Shown here: positions 11,001-23,026 of the stretch, one piece after another
How positions within the stretch are numbered: position 1 is the stretch's first letter
How the letters are laid out: each line of letters starts with the position of its first letter
Assembly (NCBI GenBank): GCA_036346375.1
Contig: JAYEVE010000449.1
Coordinates: 62,001 to 126,000, forward strand
Source of the DNA: Guadua angustifolia
Lineage: Eukaryota > Streptophyta > Magnoliopsida > Poales > Poaceae
DNA: 64,000 bases
Direction of reading: 5' to 3'
Translations under genes and position numbers: made by a program
Notes under the pieces: model-generated
The model's database searches: none
Seen by the model: only the letters and a program-made list of their open reading frames with translations
What the model was told of the DNA's origin: nothing

Positions 11001-14000
11001 GATGGACTAAAGCTCTTCCTTGTGATTTCCAATCTCTGTCCTCTTGTATTGCTACTGGTACCTTTCTTTGTCTCTGTTTGTAAAACACATTCAGAGTATG
11101 TTTCTTCAAGTTCATCACCTACTTGGAGTGCATCCTGTGCGAACTCATTCTCTTTAAGATTGTTCTGAGAATCCACTCTTGCATTCTTTTTTTCCCTACA
11201 GTTGAGAACCTTTCTCAGGGAATTCGCAGGATATAAGTATGGATTTGCACTAGATTCTGAAGATGATTTTTCACCCCTTTGCAGGACTTGGTTTTGTGAC
11301 TTCAATATTGTTCATTTTTGTGGTCGGAGTGTTCATGTCATCTTGGCTAGGGGCATCTATTCTTGGTCTGGGAGAGTGGTTTATAAAGCGAATGCCATTT
11401 GTTCGCCATATTTACAATGCATCTAAGCAAATCAGTGCTGCCATTTCACCTGGTTATATCCATTGCCTTTATGATTCTATAAATCACAATTCAACTGTCA
11501 ATTGCTAATATGATTTTATTGCAGATCAGAACAAGCATGCATTCAAGGAAGTGGTCATCATAAGACACCCTAGAATTGGTGAATACGCATTTGGATTTAT
11601 CACTTCAGAAGTTCTACTTCAGGTTTGAATGGTTGCTGGCCCTTTATTTCATATTATCATACTTAATTTTCATGATTTCCATTTGTGTAATTTTTCACCA
11701 TTGAGATGTTTCCTCACTTTTTTTGGTGATGTGACCAACATTTTGTTTAAAACTCATACTAATGATTAATGCCATAATAACAAAAGTACCACAGTTCCCT
11801 TATGACTAACTCACAACTAAATAGCAAGGTTTAAATAGGGAACAGCTTCCCTTTCTTGCTCAATGAAAGTGACTAAATGAAATAAACGATAACTAAGATG
11901 TATGCTTGTAATATCTACTCCTGCTCCCCATCATGTATTTTGATCTCTTACTAACACCGCACCTGGAATGGGAAAAGGGGTGAGATTTAAATCTCAGCAA
12001 CCAATGGTCATGAAACAAACATACCTTACATGATGTGGATTATTAGCTTTCATTTAAATCAAACAAACAAACAAACGTTAGTTATTTCACATCTTTAATT
12101 CCAATAACTGCAAATGCAATTATGCCGTGAACACCAAAAGCACTTAGGACTAGTCATAAGACTTTCACACTTTCCTGACACAAAAACACTCCGTGGTACC
12201 ATCACAAGCTTACGGCTGATTGTGGCAACCCAGCCTTCCACTCCATATGCATGCATATGCAACGATATGAATGCAATTCGTGATGCACATTCACCATAAT
12301 CGACTTGAACCTTACTCCAATTAGCATTTATGAGTGTTTGCAATAAGAAAATATATGCTTCTCAATGTAAGCATCAAGATATGTCAAGATAATCCATGAT
12401 GTGGTTTTAACAACACTTCATCACCCATGAACGATAAGCACCTATAATTTGTTATGATTAGCAAAGTTCAAAACCTTAGTGACACATAATATTTGCAATT
12501 AAACAACATTTACTTGTAAAAAGATATTGTTGAGTATGATGGTTCCATAATGAATTGCACATCGCAACATTACTTGCCTTAACCTTGAAGGGGAACTTGA
12601 CAGCTGACAATCAGCCTTTACGCAAGGCACTAGGACATGGTAATGCAAATAATACAATACCTCAAAACACTTACCAACATATAGAAATAGTAATTCATAC
12701 GCTCATACATTCTAACACGTCATTGCCCCCTGTCCCAAGCTAATTGGCTCACAATTTTGTATCTATTTTTACAGACCTAAAAAAAAGGACATTCTGGGCA
12801 GCTACATAAAGTTATATTTAATATTGCTATTCTAAAATACTATGTTAGGTGTAGCAGTCATTGTGATGTGAATTACCTTTAGTAGATGATAGAATTAATA
12901 TTTGGTGTTAACTGCAATATTGTAAATAATTTAGTAAATTTCACAAAACTACATTTCTTTTATATAAACTATCAGAAAATTATAGGTTTTAGTTTCTATT
13001 TCACAAAATTGCAGATTTTAAGAGAACTTGTGTCACAAAACTATAGGTTTTAGAATTGAGTCATTGACTGTTCCTTATAACGGATTTAACAGTGTGGGCC
13101 CACATGACAAACTCATGTGTCCCTATTTCCCTTTTCACTTGCACGTGAGGCTACCATGTAGGGCCACATTGTCAGACCGTTACAAGAAACGATCAATTTT
13201 AAAACCTGTAGTTTTGTAATACAAGTTCTCATAATCTACAGTTTTGTCAAATAGAAGCTAAAACTTATAGTTTTCTGATAGTTTGTACAAGTAATTTGTA
13301 GTTTTGTGAAATTTACTTTAAATAAGTTTTTGTATATGTCCACAGTGTCTTGATTCACTATTTTTGGTGGTGTGTAAAATTGATACAAGATTATGAAGCC
13401 TGCTGTACTGGCAAAAATTGGATTATTGAGTGTTGTTTGAGTTGCTAATTAGGTAGGTATTTAAAAGATCCAACTATGAAAGGTTGATGTTTAAGTCTAG
13501 TTGTTGAATATAAAACTTCTTTCCTTGTTTAAGCATCTAGAGTGCCGGTTTTGCACTCTGGATGACTGGACAACAAATCAATTAGTTTGGGGGAAATGGG
13601 GCAACGATGTGTTGGGATGTATGAGCGTGTGATTTACTATTTCTATGTCTTGGGAAGTGTTTTGAGGTATTGTATATCTTGTGTTACGAGGTCCTAGTGC
13701 CTCGTGTCAAGGTTGATTGATGTCCTTGAAGTTCTCTTCACAGTTAAGGCAATTTACGTTGTGGTGTGCAATCCATTGTAGAACTCCCATATTTAGTAGT
13801 CTCTTTTATAGTGAAAAGTTGTTTAATTGCAAATATTATGTGTTGTTGAAGTTTTAAGCTTTGTAAATCATAATGAATTACGGGTGTTTATCATTCATGG
13901 GTGATGAAGTGTTGTTATCACATTGTGGATTATCTTACCATGTGTTGATGCTTATGTTGAGCGGTGTATGTTTTCTTAATCAGAGTTGAGTTTGGAGTAA

Positions 14001-16104
14001 GTCCATTACGGTGAATGTGCATCATGAATTGCGGGCATATCATTGCATATGCATGCTTATGAGGTAAAGTCTGGGTTGCATAATTAGCCTAACCTTGTAC
14101 CGGTACCACAGAGTGTATTTGTGCTAGGACGGTGCAAAAGTCTTATGACTATCCCAAGATCTCTTGGTGTTCATGGCATAATTGCATATTTCGCATCATT
14201 ACAATGTTATCAATTGGAGTTATTGGAACTAAATGTGTGAAATAGTGGACATTAGTTTTGATTGATTTAAATGAAAGTTAATAATAAACTTCATGAGAGG
14301 TATGCATTTTTTATGACCGTTGCTTGCTGAGATTTTATCTCACCTTCTTTTCCCCCATTCAAGTTGTGGTCTTGGATGGAGATTGGTGTGCATGATGGGG
14401 TGTGGGAGTAGATATCACAAGCACACATTCATTGCCACCTTATTTTATCATATGCATAACTTAGTTGTTATCCGTTGGACAGGAAAGTGGAGTTGTTCCT
14501 TAAACTGTGTTATTTAGTTGATTGTCATAATGGAACCTTGATACTTTTGTTATCATTAATTCAGTGGAAGTTTTAGTAATGATTATCTTCTGGAATGCTT
14601 GATAATTAGTGTTAAATGATTTATTTTACTGAAGATATTGCTTTCTAGTTTCTGCATTAATATTTGCTTAGTTATATGACTTGTTTAGTCTTGCTAGGAT
14701 CCTTAAGAAGATACTTACTGCAATGTACTGCTTGATGGAAATTGTTTGTAGCATTGATTATAATGAGGTATACTTGTAGTAGTAGCATCCCAGGTGCCTA
14801 TGGAAGGCCGGGGTGCTACTGTGGTGGTCAAAAGGGAATAGCATGGAATGGTTGGAGTGGCAATGGTAGCATGGTAGGGTGAGCGACTGAGGAGTGCAGC
14901 TGTGTTCCATGTTGCGTGTGACATATGGGATGGGCTTGCCACATGCAGTAGCAAGAGGTGTGGTGACTGTGCAATACGGTGGATAGCCACATGAAGTTCA
15001 CATAATCACAGGTGATGGCAGGAGGTTTGACTGCAATTTGGGCCAAAGACGTGGTGGTTTGAGTGGCAGCAGCAGTATGGAGAGGATGCCATGTGGCAAG
15101 TAAGGGCAGACACCGCATGTTTGTCTGATCAGGAATGTGTGCGTGGTGGGTTTTTTCATTATTATTATTATTATTATTATTTTGGGGGATGTTTGGGTAT
15201 ATTGGAAGAAAGCACTGAACATAATGTTGGGGTTTATTGGAAGAAATCACTGAACATAAGTATAATAATAACAATTTATTAATCTTGTTAATTGCAATGG
15301 AAAAATTAGTCAAAGGGGTGGAATTCTGTTAAATGATGTTTGGGTGCTGTAATGCTGTTATTTTGGAGTAGGGTCTGCAACTAGAGATTCCCAACATTCC
15401 AATGTTATTCAATGTGTTGAGTGCTGATGTTGTATACTGTAGAATTTGCCTAGGAAAGTCACATGGAAGTAAACAGGACTTTGGGCAATTCACCGGATTT
15501 GTGCTAGTACCAACTACCAACTGGTCATCCCAAGTGTTAGTAGCTTGAATTGGAAAACCCGATATACAGTTTTACTAAACTGCCAGTCTGTCACGGAGTT
15601 AAATGCCTTGTTTCAATTTGTGCATTTGATTCCCAAAGATGTTGAACTGTCTTTGTTGGATATTGTCTCTTTTTACACATCTTGGTCTTGCACCTTCCGT
15701 TCATCAGTTGCATACTTTTGGCCAATTAAGCACATGTACAAAATTTTTATTGATGATGCATTTCCTCTCTTATTTCTAGAGTTATTCTAGTGAGGAAGAG
15801 ATGTACTGTGTGTTTGTTCCAACCAATCATCTCTATATTGGGGACATATTTCTGGTCAACTCAAGTGATGTGATTAGACCGAACTTATCTGTTCGTGAAG
15901 GCATTGGTATGCTCATCTTCTGTTTTTTTTTTCTGTATGTATATTTGTATATTGGTCCATATAATTTGAATGATTTTGATAATTTCTTTGTTTCATGTTG
16001 TTGCAGAGATTGTTGTCTCAGGGGGCATGTCAATGCCTCAAGTTTTATCAATACCAGAAACTGAGCAGAGCCCATTGAAAAGGATCAGATCTACTAGAAG
16101 CTGA
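8040..16104 (+). CDS. COV1-like: COV-like integral membrane protein (DUF502), seven exons
   Basis: Joined exons 8040-8234, 8377-8429, 9980-10089, 11285-11452, 11525-11622, 15780-15906 and 16007-16104 give 282 residues in one frame, and every intron is GT-AG. The family is named for Arabidopsis CONTINUOUS VASCULAR RING, which affects vascular patterning; later work places members in the Golgi/trans-Golgi system. The N-terminus (1-65) is low complexity (RDRDRD, a poly-Ala run, DSDDDE). The conserved core starts AFHKVVHSWASKKFMTG. Two hydrophobic segments follow, at about 84-103 (VILFPIAVTFYITWWFF) and 121-148 (LGFVTSILFIFVVGVFMSS). The hydrophilic part holds HPRIGEYAFGFIT, the family-typical VFVPTNHLYIGDIFLV and GGMSMPQ, and the tail ends KRIRSTRS. 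ATG 8040 was chosen over the in-frame ATG at 8046. No frameshift or stop was found, so the gene looks functional. Confidence 0.95.
10256..10529. mobile_element. Stowaway-type MITE in intron 3 of the COV-like gene
   Basis: The inverted ends are CTTCCTCCGTTCATTTTTAT and its partner ending GAACGGAGGGAG, flanked by TA dinucleotides at 10254-10255 and 10530-10531. These are the hallmark ends and target duplication of grass Stowaway elements (Tc1/mariner). The element is 274 bp and has no coding sequence. Confidence 0.9.
11750..14570. repeat. Large inverted repeat (foldback) inside intron 5 of the COV-like gene
   Basis: The stretch at about 11750-12770 returns as a diverged reverse complement at about 13555-14570. 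Matching landmarks include CATATGCATGCATATGC-type sequence near 12245 and 14045, the TTTGCAATTAAACAAC block near 12492 and its complement near 13825, and an ATTAATG...ACAAAAGT block at the outer ends. The arms are about 1.0 kb and the spacer about 0.8 kb. The spacer holds a smaller foldback MITE. The whole unit is transcribed as part of the COV-like precursor. I found no clear target duplication at its outer edges. Confidence 0.8.
12934..13316. mobile_element. Foldback MITE in the loop of the larger inverted repeat
   Basis: The ends are GTAAATTTCACAAAACTACA and its reverse complement, and the inverted similarity continues inwards for over 100 bp on each side. The length is 383 bp. The family looks Mutator-like, but the 9-bp flanks (AATAATTTA and TTTAAATAA) do not match, so the superfamily is uncertain. 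Confidence 0.7.
15157..15275. repeat. (ATT)n microsatellite and short tandem duplication in intron 5
   Basis: An ATT run of about eight units (15158-15181) is followed by a two-copy repeat of TATTGGAAGAAAGCACTGAA-type sequence with a spacing of about 36 bp (near 15199 and 15235). Confidence 0.7.
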
Positions 16105-17072
16105 GATAGCTATGCCAGATTCCTTATGTAATTCTGTGTTTGAATCGTTGCTGGCTTCTGTACAGTTCTCCTGGCTGGAATGCAAAATCTTTCTGTACAC
16201 ACACTCAAACAACCATTCAACCAATTATGTGTGCGTGTGTGAGTCAGACTCGCTTCTATGAGTCCGAGCTGAGAGAATCGCCATAACAGTCCGTTTGGAA
16301 GTAGAGTTGACCTGAGAATTGAGAGGCCCGGCTTACCCAGCCATGATAGAATTTATTAGCTTCATTTTTTTTTGGTAATGAGGATCTTTAGGTCTGACCA
16401 TGTCTTCAGAGCTTTCAGTTCTTGCTGGTTCTTTAGTCTTAATCTATCGTTTTGGCTTAGTTAAGGTGTGTGTAGTGTATGTGCAATGTGATCCTGTAGT
16501 GTGGTCCTGAATATTGTATGCATGATGGATGAATGGGTATATGGACATGCATTTAACTTAGAAGAACGTAAGACTGATTGATGGTTAGTAGATTCAACTT
16601 TTCAACAAGGTCATCAGGTGAAGTTATCGGGGTGCATTGCTGAGCAGTAACTTGTGGGTTAATCAAATGGTATATACGCGCAGACATGGCCCAAATTAAC
16701 AATCAAACATAATGTACTTGCCTACCTTTCCTTGATACCTTAGATTGGTTCAGGATGGTGTGAAAAGGCCTTCTGCAGTTTCCGTGTTCTCCCTCGTCAA
16801 AGAACGCATGCTGCCCATTTCTTCAAGTGTACTGGTGCATGTTCAGTGCAATGTATTTAATCTAAAAATCTGGAACTTCACCTCTACGATATATACATCG
16901 AACTTGGATTTTGCTTTTCGGAGAAACCGCAGATCAGGTATGTGTTACTAGATATCGATCAGATTGAGCATTATTCCGACCAAGATAGTTGTTAGTGCAT
17001 ATTCCTGTGAGCTGAGTGCTTGATGGTAATATTCCTGTGATCCCGAATATACAGTACGTTATTGGCACAATA
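16105..17072 (+). other. 3' flank of the COV-like gene
   Basis: This probably holds the 3' untranslated region in its first 300-450 bases. There is no clear AATAAA signal. From about 16600 on nothing recognisable was found; open frames here are short and lack domains. Confidence 0.4.
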
Positions 17073-17276
17073 AGGGCTTTTGGCAGAGCTCTAGATTCCA
17101 GTTTTACCTGAGATCTGAAATTTGTAGGCTAAAATAAAGTTAATTAAGTTTATATTTTTAGTCTAAAATGTAAATAAAATGATCCATCTAAACACTCTTA
17201 ATGTATTCACAGCTCCAGCTTCACGAATCTGGTGAAGCTAGAATTTTAGCTTCACCAGATTCACTAAACAAGCCCT
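17073..17276. mobile_element. MITE-like dispersed repeat, copy 1
   Basis: The outer ends AGGGCTT and AAGCCCT are inverted. The interior GTAGGCTAAAATAAAGT and TTAGTCTAAAAT segments recur in the same order at 31344-31580. An inner palindrome (GGTGAAGCTAGAATTTTAGC region) lies near 17230. There is no clear target duplication, so the class is not assigned. Confidence 0.6.
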
Positions 17277-17289
17277 AAGGCTCTCACGA

Positions 17290-18367
17290 AGTCTATCGGG
17301 TATGTTGTCTTTGATGTAGCTTGTCAATTCAATTTTTACGGTGATGTTTTTGGAATTTTTTAAATAACAAAATTTTTAAAAAGTTTTTTTGCGGACATAA
17401 TATGCCAAGCCAAAATGTACAGAAATGTCCATTGTTGCCATTTTAAATGGCTATAGAGAGCTGTAGCAAGGAAATGTTTATGGGACATGGGATTTGTTAG
17501 TATAGATGGACATTATGGTTTTTTTGTCCTATACTCCACTGAAATGAAATTTTGGAAATAATGTGTCAGGAGAGAAAGTAAGTAGGATGCAATATAGAAG
17601 GATCGGATGCAAAGTTCAAAAAAGATTGGAAAAATTAGAAGTGGTTTTGTCGCCGAATAGTGAAATTCATTGTGGGTATAACAATATAAAGTAATGTTTA
17701 ATGTTGGAAGAAACGGAACGAAGGACGGTATAGCATTTCGTAATAAAGGCATAAAGTACATGGTGTATACAGTTCAAATCGATGCCGATGTTAGCTTTAC
17801 TAGTTGTAGGTACAAATGGCGATACAAAGAAACTATAAATGTAAACTACGTGCAAAATAGATGTGGGCCTTTTAGAATTGGAAACAGGGGTAGATGGATG
17901 CCGCGTTCTGGACGGAGGTTGCTAGAGGTCAAATGTGTAACTGTATGGCACCCACATGGAGTGTTGGTCGTCTGGGCGGCGTGGATGTGACTGGCTATCA
18001 CAGTAGTGGCAAGCACAACTGTAGCTTGGGTTCCCACAGCGACAATAGGTGAGGCTTCATTGTTTCTCTTCCTAATGCTTTGACGTCAGAGGCTGTCATT
18101 CTACCTCTTCATTGTTCCTCTCCTCTACACGTGACAGGCTAGCCACTACACTTGAAAAATGATCTAGTTCCACCTCTTGTGCACACATGTGCGGAACCTC
18201 TTCTCCATAATGTATTTTAAATTGTACTCGTTTATCCATATCTATCGAGCATTTCATCAAATTGTTATTATGTGCACAACATAATGCCATCATGCCAACC
18301 GAGATGCACTACATCTCATGAATTCTAAACCTAACCACACCTCTACACCTATGTACCACAATGGCCA
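17290..18367. other. Intergenic, nothing recognised
   Basis: This is AT-rich single-copy-looking sequence. Open frames of 60-98 codons occur on both strands, but none shows a domain, codon bias or splice pattern that would support a gene. Confidence 0.4.
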
Positions 18368-18375
18368 CTCTGCAC

Positions 18376-19925
18376 CAGGGTTCACAAAACAGTTTTAAAT
18401 CTTAATTTCGCTAGTTCAAGTGGTACCGGTTTTCGTGAAAAACCGCTGAAACCGTGAAAAACCGAGCGGTTTGCATTTTCAAACAAATTTGAATTCGGTC
18501 AAATGCAAGGAAAACCGCGGTTTTGGCGAAAAATCGGTTTTATGATAAACCGCTCGGTTTTTGAGATAAACCGCGCAAACCGAGAGTAATGGGGAAAAAC
18601 CGCGAAAAATGAGAGTAAAAACCGGCAAAACCGAGAAAATGGGGAAAAATCACCAAAAATAGGGGAAAATGCAAAAAAAATCTGGTAAAATTTGTAAAAA
18701 TACTGGGAAGGCTAAATTTTAGTAAAAATGTAATAAATATATAAATAAAGTATGTGAAGACATGAAAAAACTCCAAAATGATCTCTCCTAAATTTGAAAA
18801 AACGTCGAAGCCATGACATACAGTGCGGGTGTGGCTGTACCTACAGGAGTACTCATAATATCCACTTCACTGCATTTCCTTTTTTTCTAGATTATAGGAT
18901 TCTAGATAGCTGAGTACAGCTTCAGTTCCAACTCATTTGTCTTTCTGCATGTTCTCGAAAAAAATGCTTCAACCTCATGAAGTAATGCTGTTTGGGTGTC
19001 AGTTTTGCTTTAGCTTGTTATCTTTATATGTTCATGTACAAGTTGGAATCATATACTGAACTAGCTGTATGGTGGCCATATATATTAACTGACACCACGT
19101 CTAAAAGCTGGAATTGTATATTTATGTGATGTAATACTTTGATACGATTGCAGTAATCGCCAAACATGTGCATTCAAGAGGAGGATGCACTGATCACTTA
19201 CAGACAAGCGTAAACTTATATGTCAATTTCAGGGCAAAAATATAAGTATGAACACTATGCCGAATATCACTGGATTACAATTTTTCAAATTTTCTTTTTC
19301 TGGTCTGATGTACCAATGACTACACAGTGGTTTTCTTTTTCTTGAATTTTAGTCTTTCGGTATAGGTTCTAAGAGAACCGGCCTCTCCTATTGTTTCATG
19401 AAGAAAGAATTGTTGGAGTTAGTGGTATGTGTATGTTTAGTCCCAGTGTAATCGAACGATCATGAGGTAAGTTTTCCGAATAAAGCTGGAAGCAAAGGTG
19501 TGGCAACATATATTGTAGGATCGATATATACTAAACTAGCAATCAGAGGGGGGTGAATGATTGCACGGAAGCTAAAATTAAAATTTTGAAACACCCTAAT
19601 TCGGACTCAAATTGCCTGATTCGGATTCAACAAAAACTCCAGAATGATCTCTCCGAATTTTCTTTTTTCTTTTTGCTTTTTCTATATTGAAGACTTTGAA
19701 TGTATTAAAAAAGTTGTATACATTCGTTTTTTTTAAAAAAAATTACACCAGAGCTCATCAAACAATTAATACTAATTTTAAGAATTTTTTGGATAATTTT
19801 TTCTAAATTTTTTGAATTTTTTGAATTTAGATTTGAATTCCGGCGAGAAACCAGCCAGTTTCTATTATCGAGCCGCGGCGAGACGGGCGGTTTTCGCGCG
19901 GTAAACCGCGAGAACGTGAACCCTG
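18376..19925. mobile_element. Non-autonomous hAT element with 8-bp target duplication CTCTGCAC
   Basis: The ends CAGGGTTCAC and GTGAACCCTG are perfect 10-bp inverted repeats, flanked by CTCTGCAC at 18368-18375 and 19926-19933. An 8-bp duplication with short CAGGG-type ends is diagnostic of hAT elements. Subterminal regions are packed with AACCG/CGGTTT motifs in both orientations (18420-18640 and 19850-19915), the kind of array hAT transposases bind. No transposase is encoded. A phrase like CTCCAAAATGATCTCTCC occurs twice (near 18772 and 19638), so the roughly 0.86 kb between may be a secondary insertion or duplication. Confidence 0.9.
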
Positions 19926-19933
19926 CTCTGCAC

Positions 19934-20991
19934 TACATGAAACAAGTGCTGCAAACATACATAAATTTAATTTTTGAATTACATACTACCCCACATAATT
20001 TCCATAATTTTTCTTGTCGAATCCAATCCATCCTAAGCCATACAAAGACCACTACAAATCTAAAAATACCTACATATCTACACAACTACTGCTACTCTAC
20101 ATAGCTAAATACTTACAAATAGATAAGAACTATCTTTTCTCTACTACTTCTAATTATAAGTTGGTAGCGGTGGTCTGTTCTCCCCTCCCCCACCCCCAGG
20201 CATACCCACGAAACCTTTATTGTTCCGATCTTCTATACATTGGCGAGCGTAGAAAGTTTTAATTTGGTTGGATATGCATGCATGCTTGATCTACGGCATA
20301 TCAGACTCTTATCTCAATCAGCCGATTCTATTTCCAAATATTGTATAGCCGATTCTTTTTCCATATATTTACGTATACAGCTTCTAAGTTATCATGTGCT
20401 TTTGAGTTGCCATATGCATCATTTCCATTAAATATTTACTTGCATGTGTAGATAAGATCATCTTTTCTTTTTACTAATCACGTATGGACTTGATTCCGGC
20501 CAGCCAGCAGCATGCACACGGTCATGCATGACGCGACTAGATAAATTTGTTATCTCTATCTATACTAATTTTAATTAGGAGTTGGTGGTGGTATGTCAGT
20601 TCTCCACCCTCACCCCAACAGCGCATGCTTGGCGTGGTGAGTGGGAAGCGGACAGTGGCCACTCTGGTAGATTGGATCAACCCGTCACGGAAGGTAAATG
20701 AATATGCATGACTCATTTATTGTTTTTCTTTCTCCCATTGATCTGATATTCGAATTGGCAGCGATTGCTCCCGGTGCTTTTCGAATTGGATTGATTGATT
20801 TCCTTTCGAATGAAGCAGAGCTCTGATTCATAGAGTTGGGTCTTTTCTCGCCTCTTTCCCTTTTGTTGTCTTCCTTATTCGATGATTTTTTTAATTTGGA
20901 TTCCATAGATATCTCAGTTATTGAATCTATATAACCCTACCACTTCTTGCTTTCCTGCAGATGTGTTGAGCTTATCCGTTGAGTGGGGATA
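19934..20991. other. Intergenic with a degenerate two-copy repeat
   Basis: Two diverged copies of a GGTGGT...TCTCC-C-CACCCC block occur near 20160-20210 and 20580-20640. A possible splice acceptor (CTTTCCTGCAG) at 20950-20960 leads towards the pseudogene that follows. Nothing else was recognised. Confidence 0.35.
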
Positions 20992-21243
20992 ATGGGTGAC
21001 CTTCTTGATCTCGTCGATGAGGCGTCAGGCGAATCATGCAGAGGGGTGACGAGATAGGTGGCGGCGCTACTGGAGCTCGCCGTGGTGGATAATGTCAATA
21101 GGTTGAGGGAGGAGCTCACGGGGGAGGCGAGGAGGCGGTGGAGCTGGTTGATGGGGTGGGGCTATGGTATGGCTGGAGCAAGGCGTACGAGCCATGTACA
21201 CCGCTGATGGTGATAGCCACATACAGACGATGCCTACCTCTTT
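20992..21243 (+). pseudogene. Fragment of an ankyrin-repeat CCCH zinc-finger gene
   Basis: A first frame from ATG 20992 reads MGDLLDLVDEASGES and, after a stop near 21054, LLELAVVDNVNRL. A shifted frame at about 21162-21240 reads LWYGWSKAYEPCTPLMVIATYR before a stop at 21241. Together these match the start of plant tandem CCCH proteins, where an LLELAA-DN helix is followed by LWYG...RTPLMVAATYGS of the first ankyrin repeat. At least one internal stop and one frame change separate the pieces. The remaining ankyrin repeats and the zinc fingers are absent. It is probably a truncated duplicate of a stress-responsive RNA-binding protein gene. Confidence 0.65.
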
Positions 21244-22739
21244 AACATCTTTGCGTCCATAGGGTAGCAAGTGATCCTCTCTCGGTCGATCTATCGATCT
21301 CGAATTATGGCGTTACAAATTTACAATTCCAAGTGCTGTGATGTTATTATTTAAGTTTGTGAAATTAAAGATAATTTTAAGCTTGAGTTTGTAGACTTTT
21401 AAGCTTGAGTTTGTAAATAGGTGCTTGGAATTTGTATGCTTCATAAATTGATTTAAACATTTAACCATTGCACATTTAGACTGAACATTATTATTCTAAG
21501 GTTAGTGCTCTTTGAAAATAATTTTTTTATTGTAAATTGAGTTTTTGTTGTAACGCACGGACACATAGCTAGTTATATACTAATTAGAGGCCCTCTTAGA
21601 AGCCCCCATGTTAATCAAAAAATGTTAGAAATTCCTACGTTAATCCAAAAAATAAAATTTGCTAGAAAATCTTGGCCATCCAATCTCCATAATCATTTTC
21701 ATCCACGGCTTAGATCTGTTTATCTATTCATAAGAGATAATGGTAAATCAGAGGAGCACCATATAAAAGAGAAGCTTTACTTTTCTTATCTACTCGTCAA
21801 TCTAAAACGATGTATTTAAAATAAGGCATAATTTCCTCCCCAGCTAATCTGGGAAACAAAAAAGATACGCTAGCTTCGTATCAAGCTCGACACAACCGAA
21901 ATAGGAGATTGAGGTTTGATTTACCACAATCTGGGCACGAAGTCATTCCGAAGTTACCCCATCGGAAATTGGTGTGATGAAGCCAAACTAACTGTCTGAT
22001 GCAAATTGACAGTCTGATATAGAATTGACCAAGAGTCAACCAAGACAACGCACCATACATCAATACATGTACGGAAAGAAAACCAATGCAGATTGTACAC
22101 ATAGTAAAAATTCGGTATTTATTTAGAATCCTCTCGCGAAAGATTCGCGATTTTTCTAAACTATCTGTGATTGCGCTAAATCGAAAGGTCCTTTTCGTGA
22201 AAAATAGCCGAAATGATCCAAACGGCACTAATTTTTTTTCAATATCTATTTAGGGTCCTCTCACAAAAGATCAGCAATTTTTCTGAATCAGAAGGTCCTT
22301 TTCATTAAAAACCGCGGGAAGGATCTAGACGTAATTACGATTTTTTGGAGGGACCTAAATGTGAAAAAATATTTTTGAGCCGAGCTGGTCAGCCGATCGG
22401 CTCAAACGCGCGAGGAGGCCAGAAGTCTCCCGGAAATAGAAGATGTATAATAATGATATGCCAGACACGGCTCATGCATATTTACTGAGACAACATAAAT
22501 GAGCAAACTGGCATAGGCCCTCCTAGAAGCCATGTCTGTGCTAATTAACTCATTCAAATCGAGCGATGCATCTCACTAATAGCGCAATGGACTGTTCAGT
22601 TGACTATACCCATCGATATGTGACCAAATTAACTAGTAAATGTATTTCCTTGTTTGTGTTGGAATATGTTTTTTATTTCCTTGTTTGTACTAATATATAT
22701 TTTTAATTTAGCTATAACTTTTATTGACAGCTTTAATTC
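21244..22739. other. Intergenic, AT-rich, with local duplications
   Basis: No gene was found. Two diverged copies of a block with the core CTCTC-C-AAAGAT-CGC-ATTTTTCT and AGGTCCTTTTC occur near 22125-22200 and 22250-22315. The TTAGAAATTC-TA--TTAAT phrase near 21627 also occurs near 33484 and 33613. Confidence 0.4.
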
Positions 22740-22995
22740 ATGAATAGTTTTCACCGGTAGCTTCTTAACGATGAGAGCAATATAATAATATAAGTCTCGC
22801 TAATAAACAGTAATTTTTTATCTAGTGACATACATACATACATACATACATACATAGCTCTTATCTGATAATATAAGTCTCGCTAATAAACAGTAATTTT
22901 TTTAGTATGAGAGCAAAACACTAGCTTCTTAACGATGAGAGCAATATAATAATATAAGTCTCGCTAATAAACAGTAATTTTTTTATCTAGTGACA

Positions 22996-23026
<31 letters not shown>

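Noticed and set aside
14828..15313. A 161-codon minus-strand frame in intron 5 of the COV-like gene
   Set aside because: It translates low-complexity sequence including the ATT repeat (a poly-Asn run) and shows no domain.
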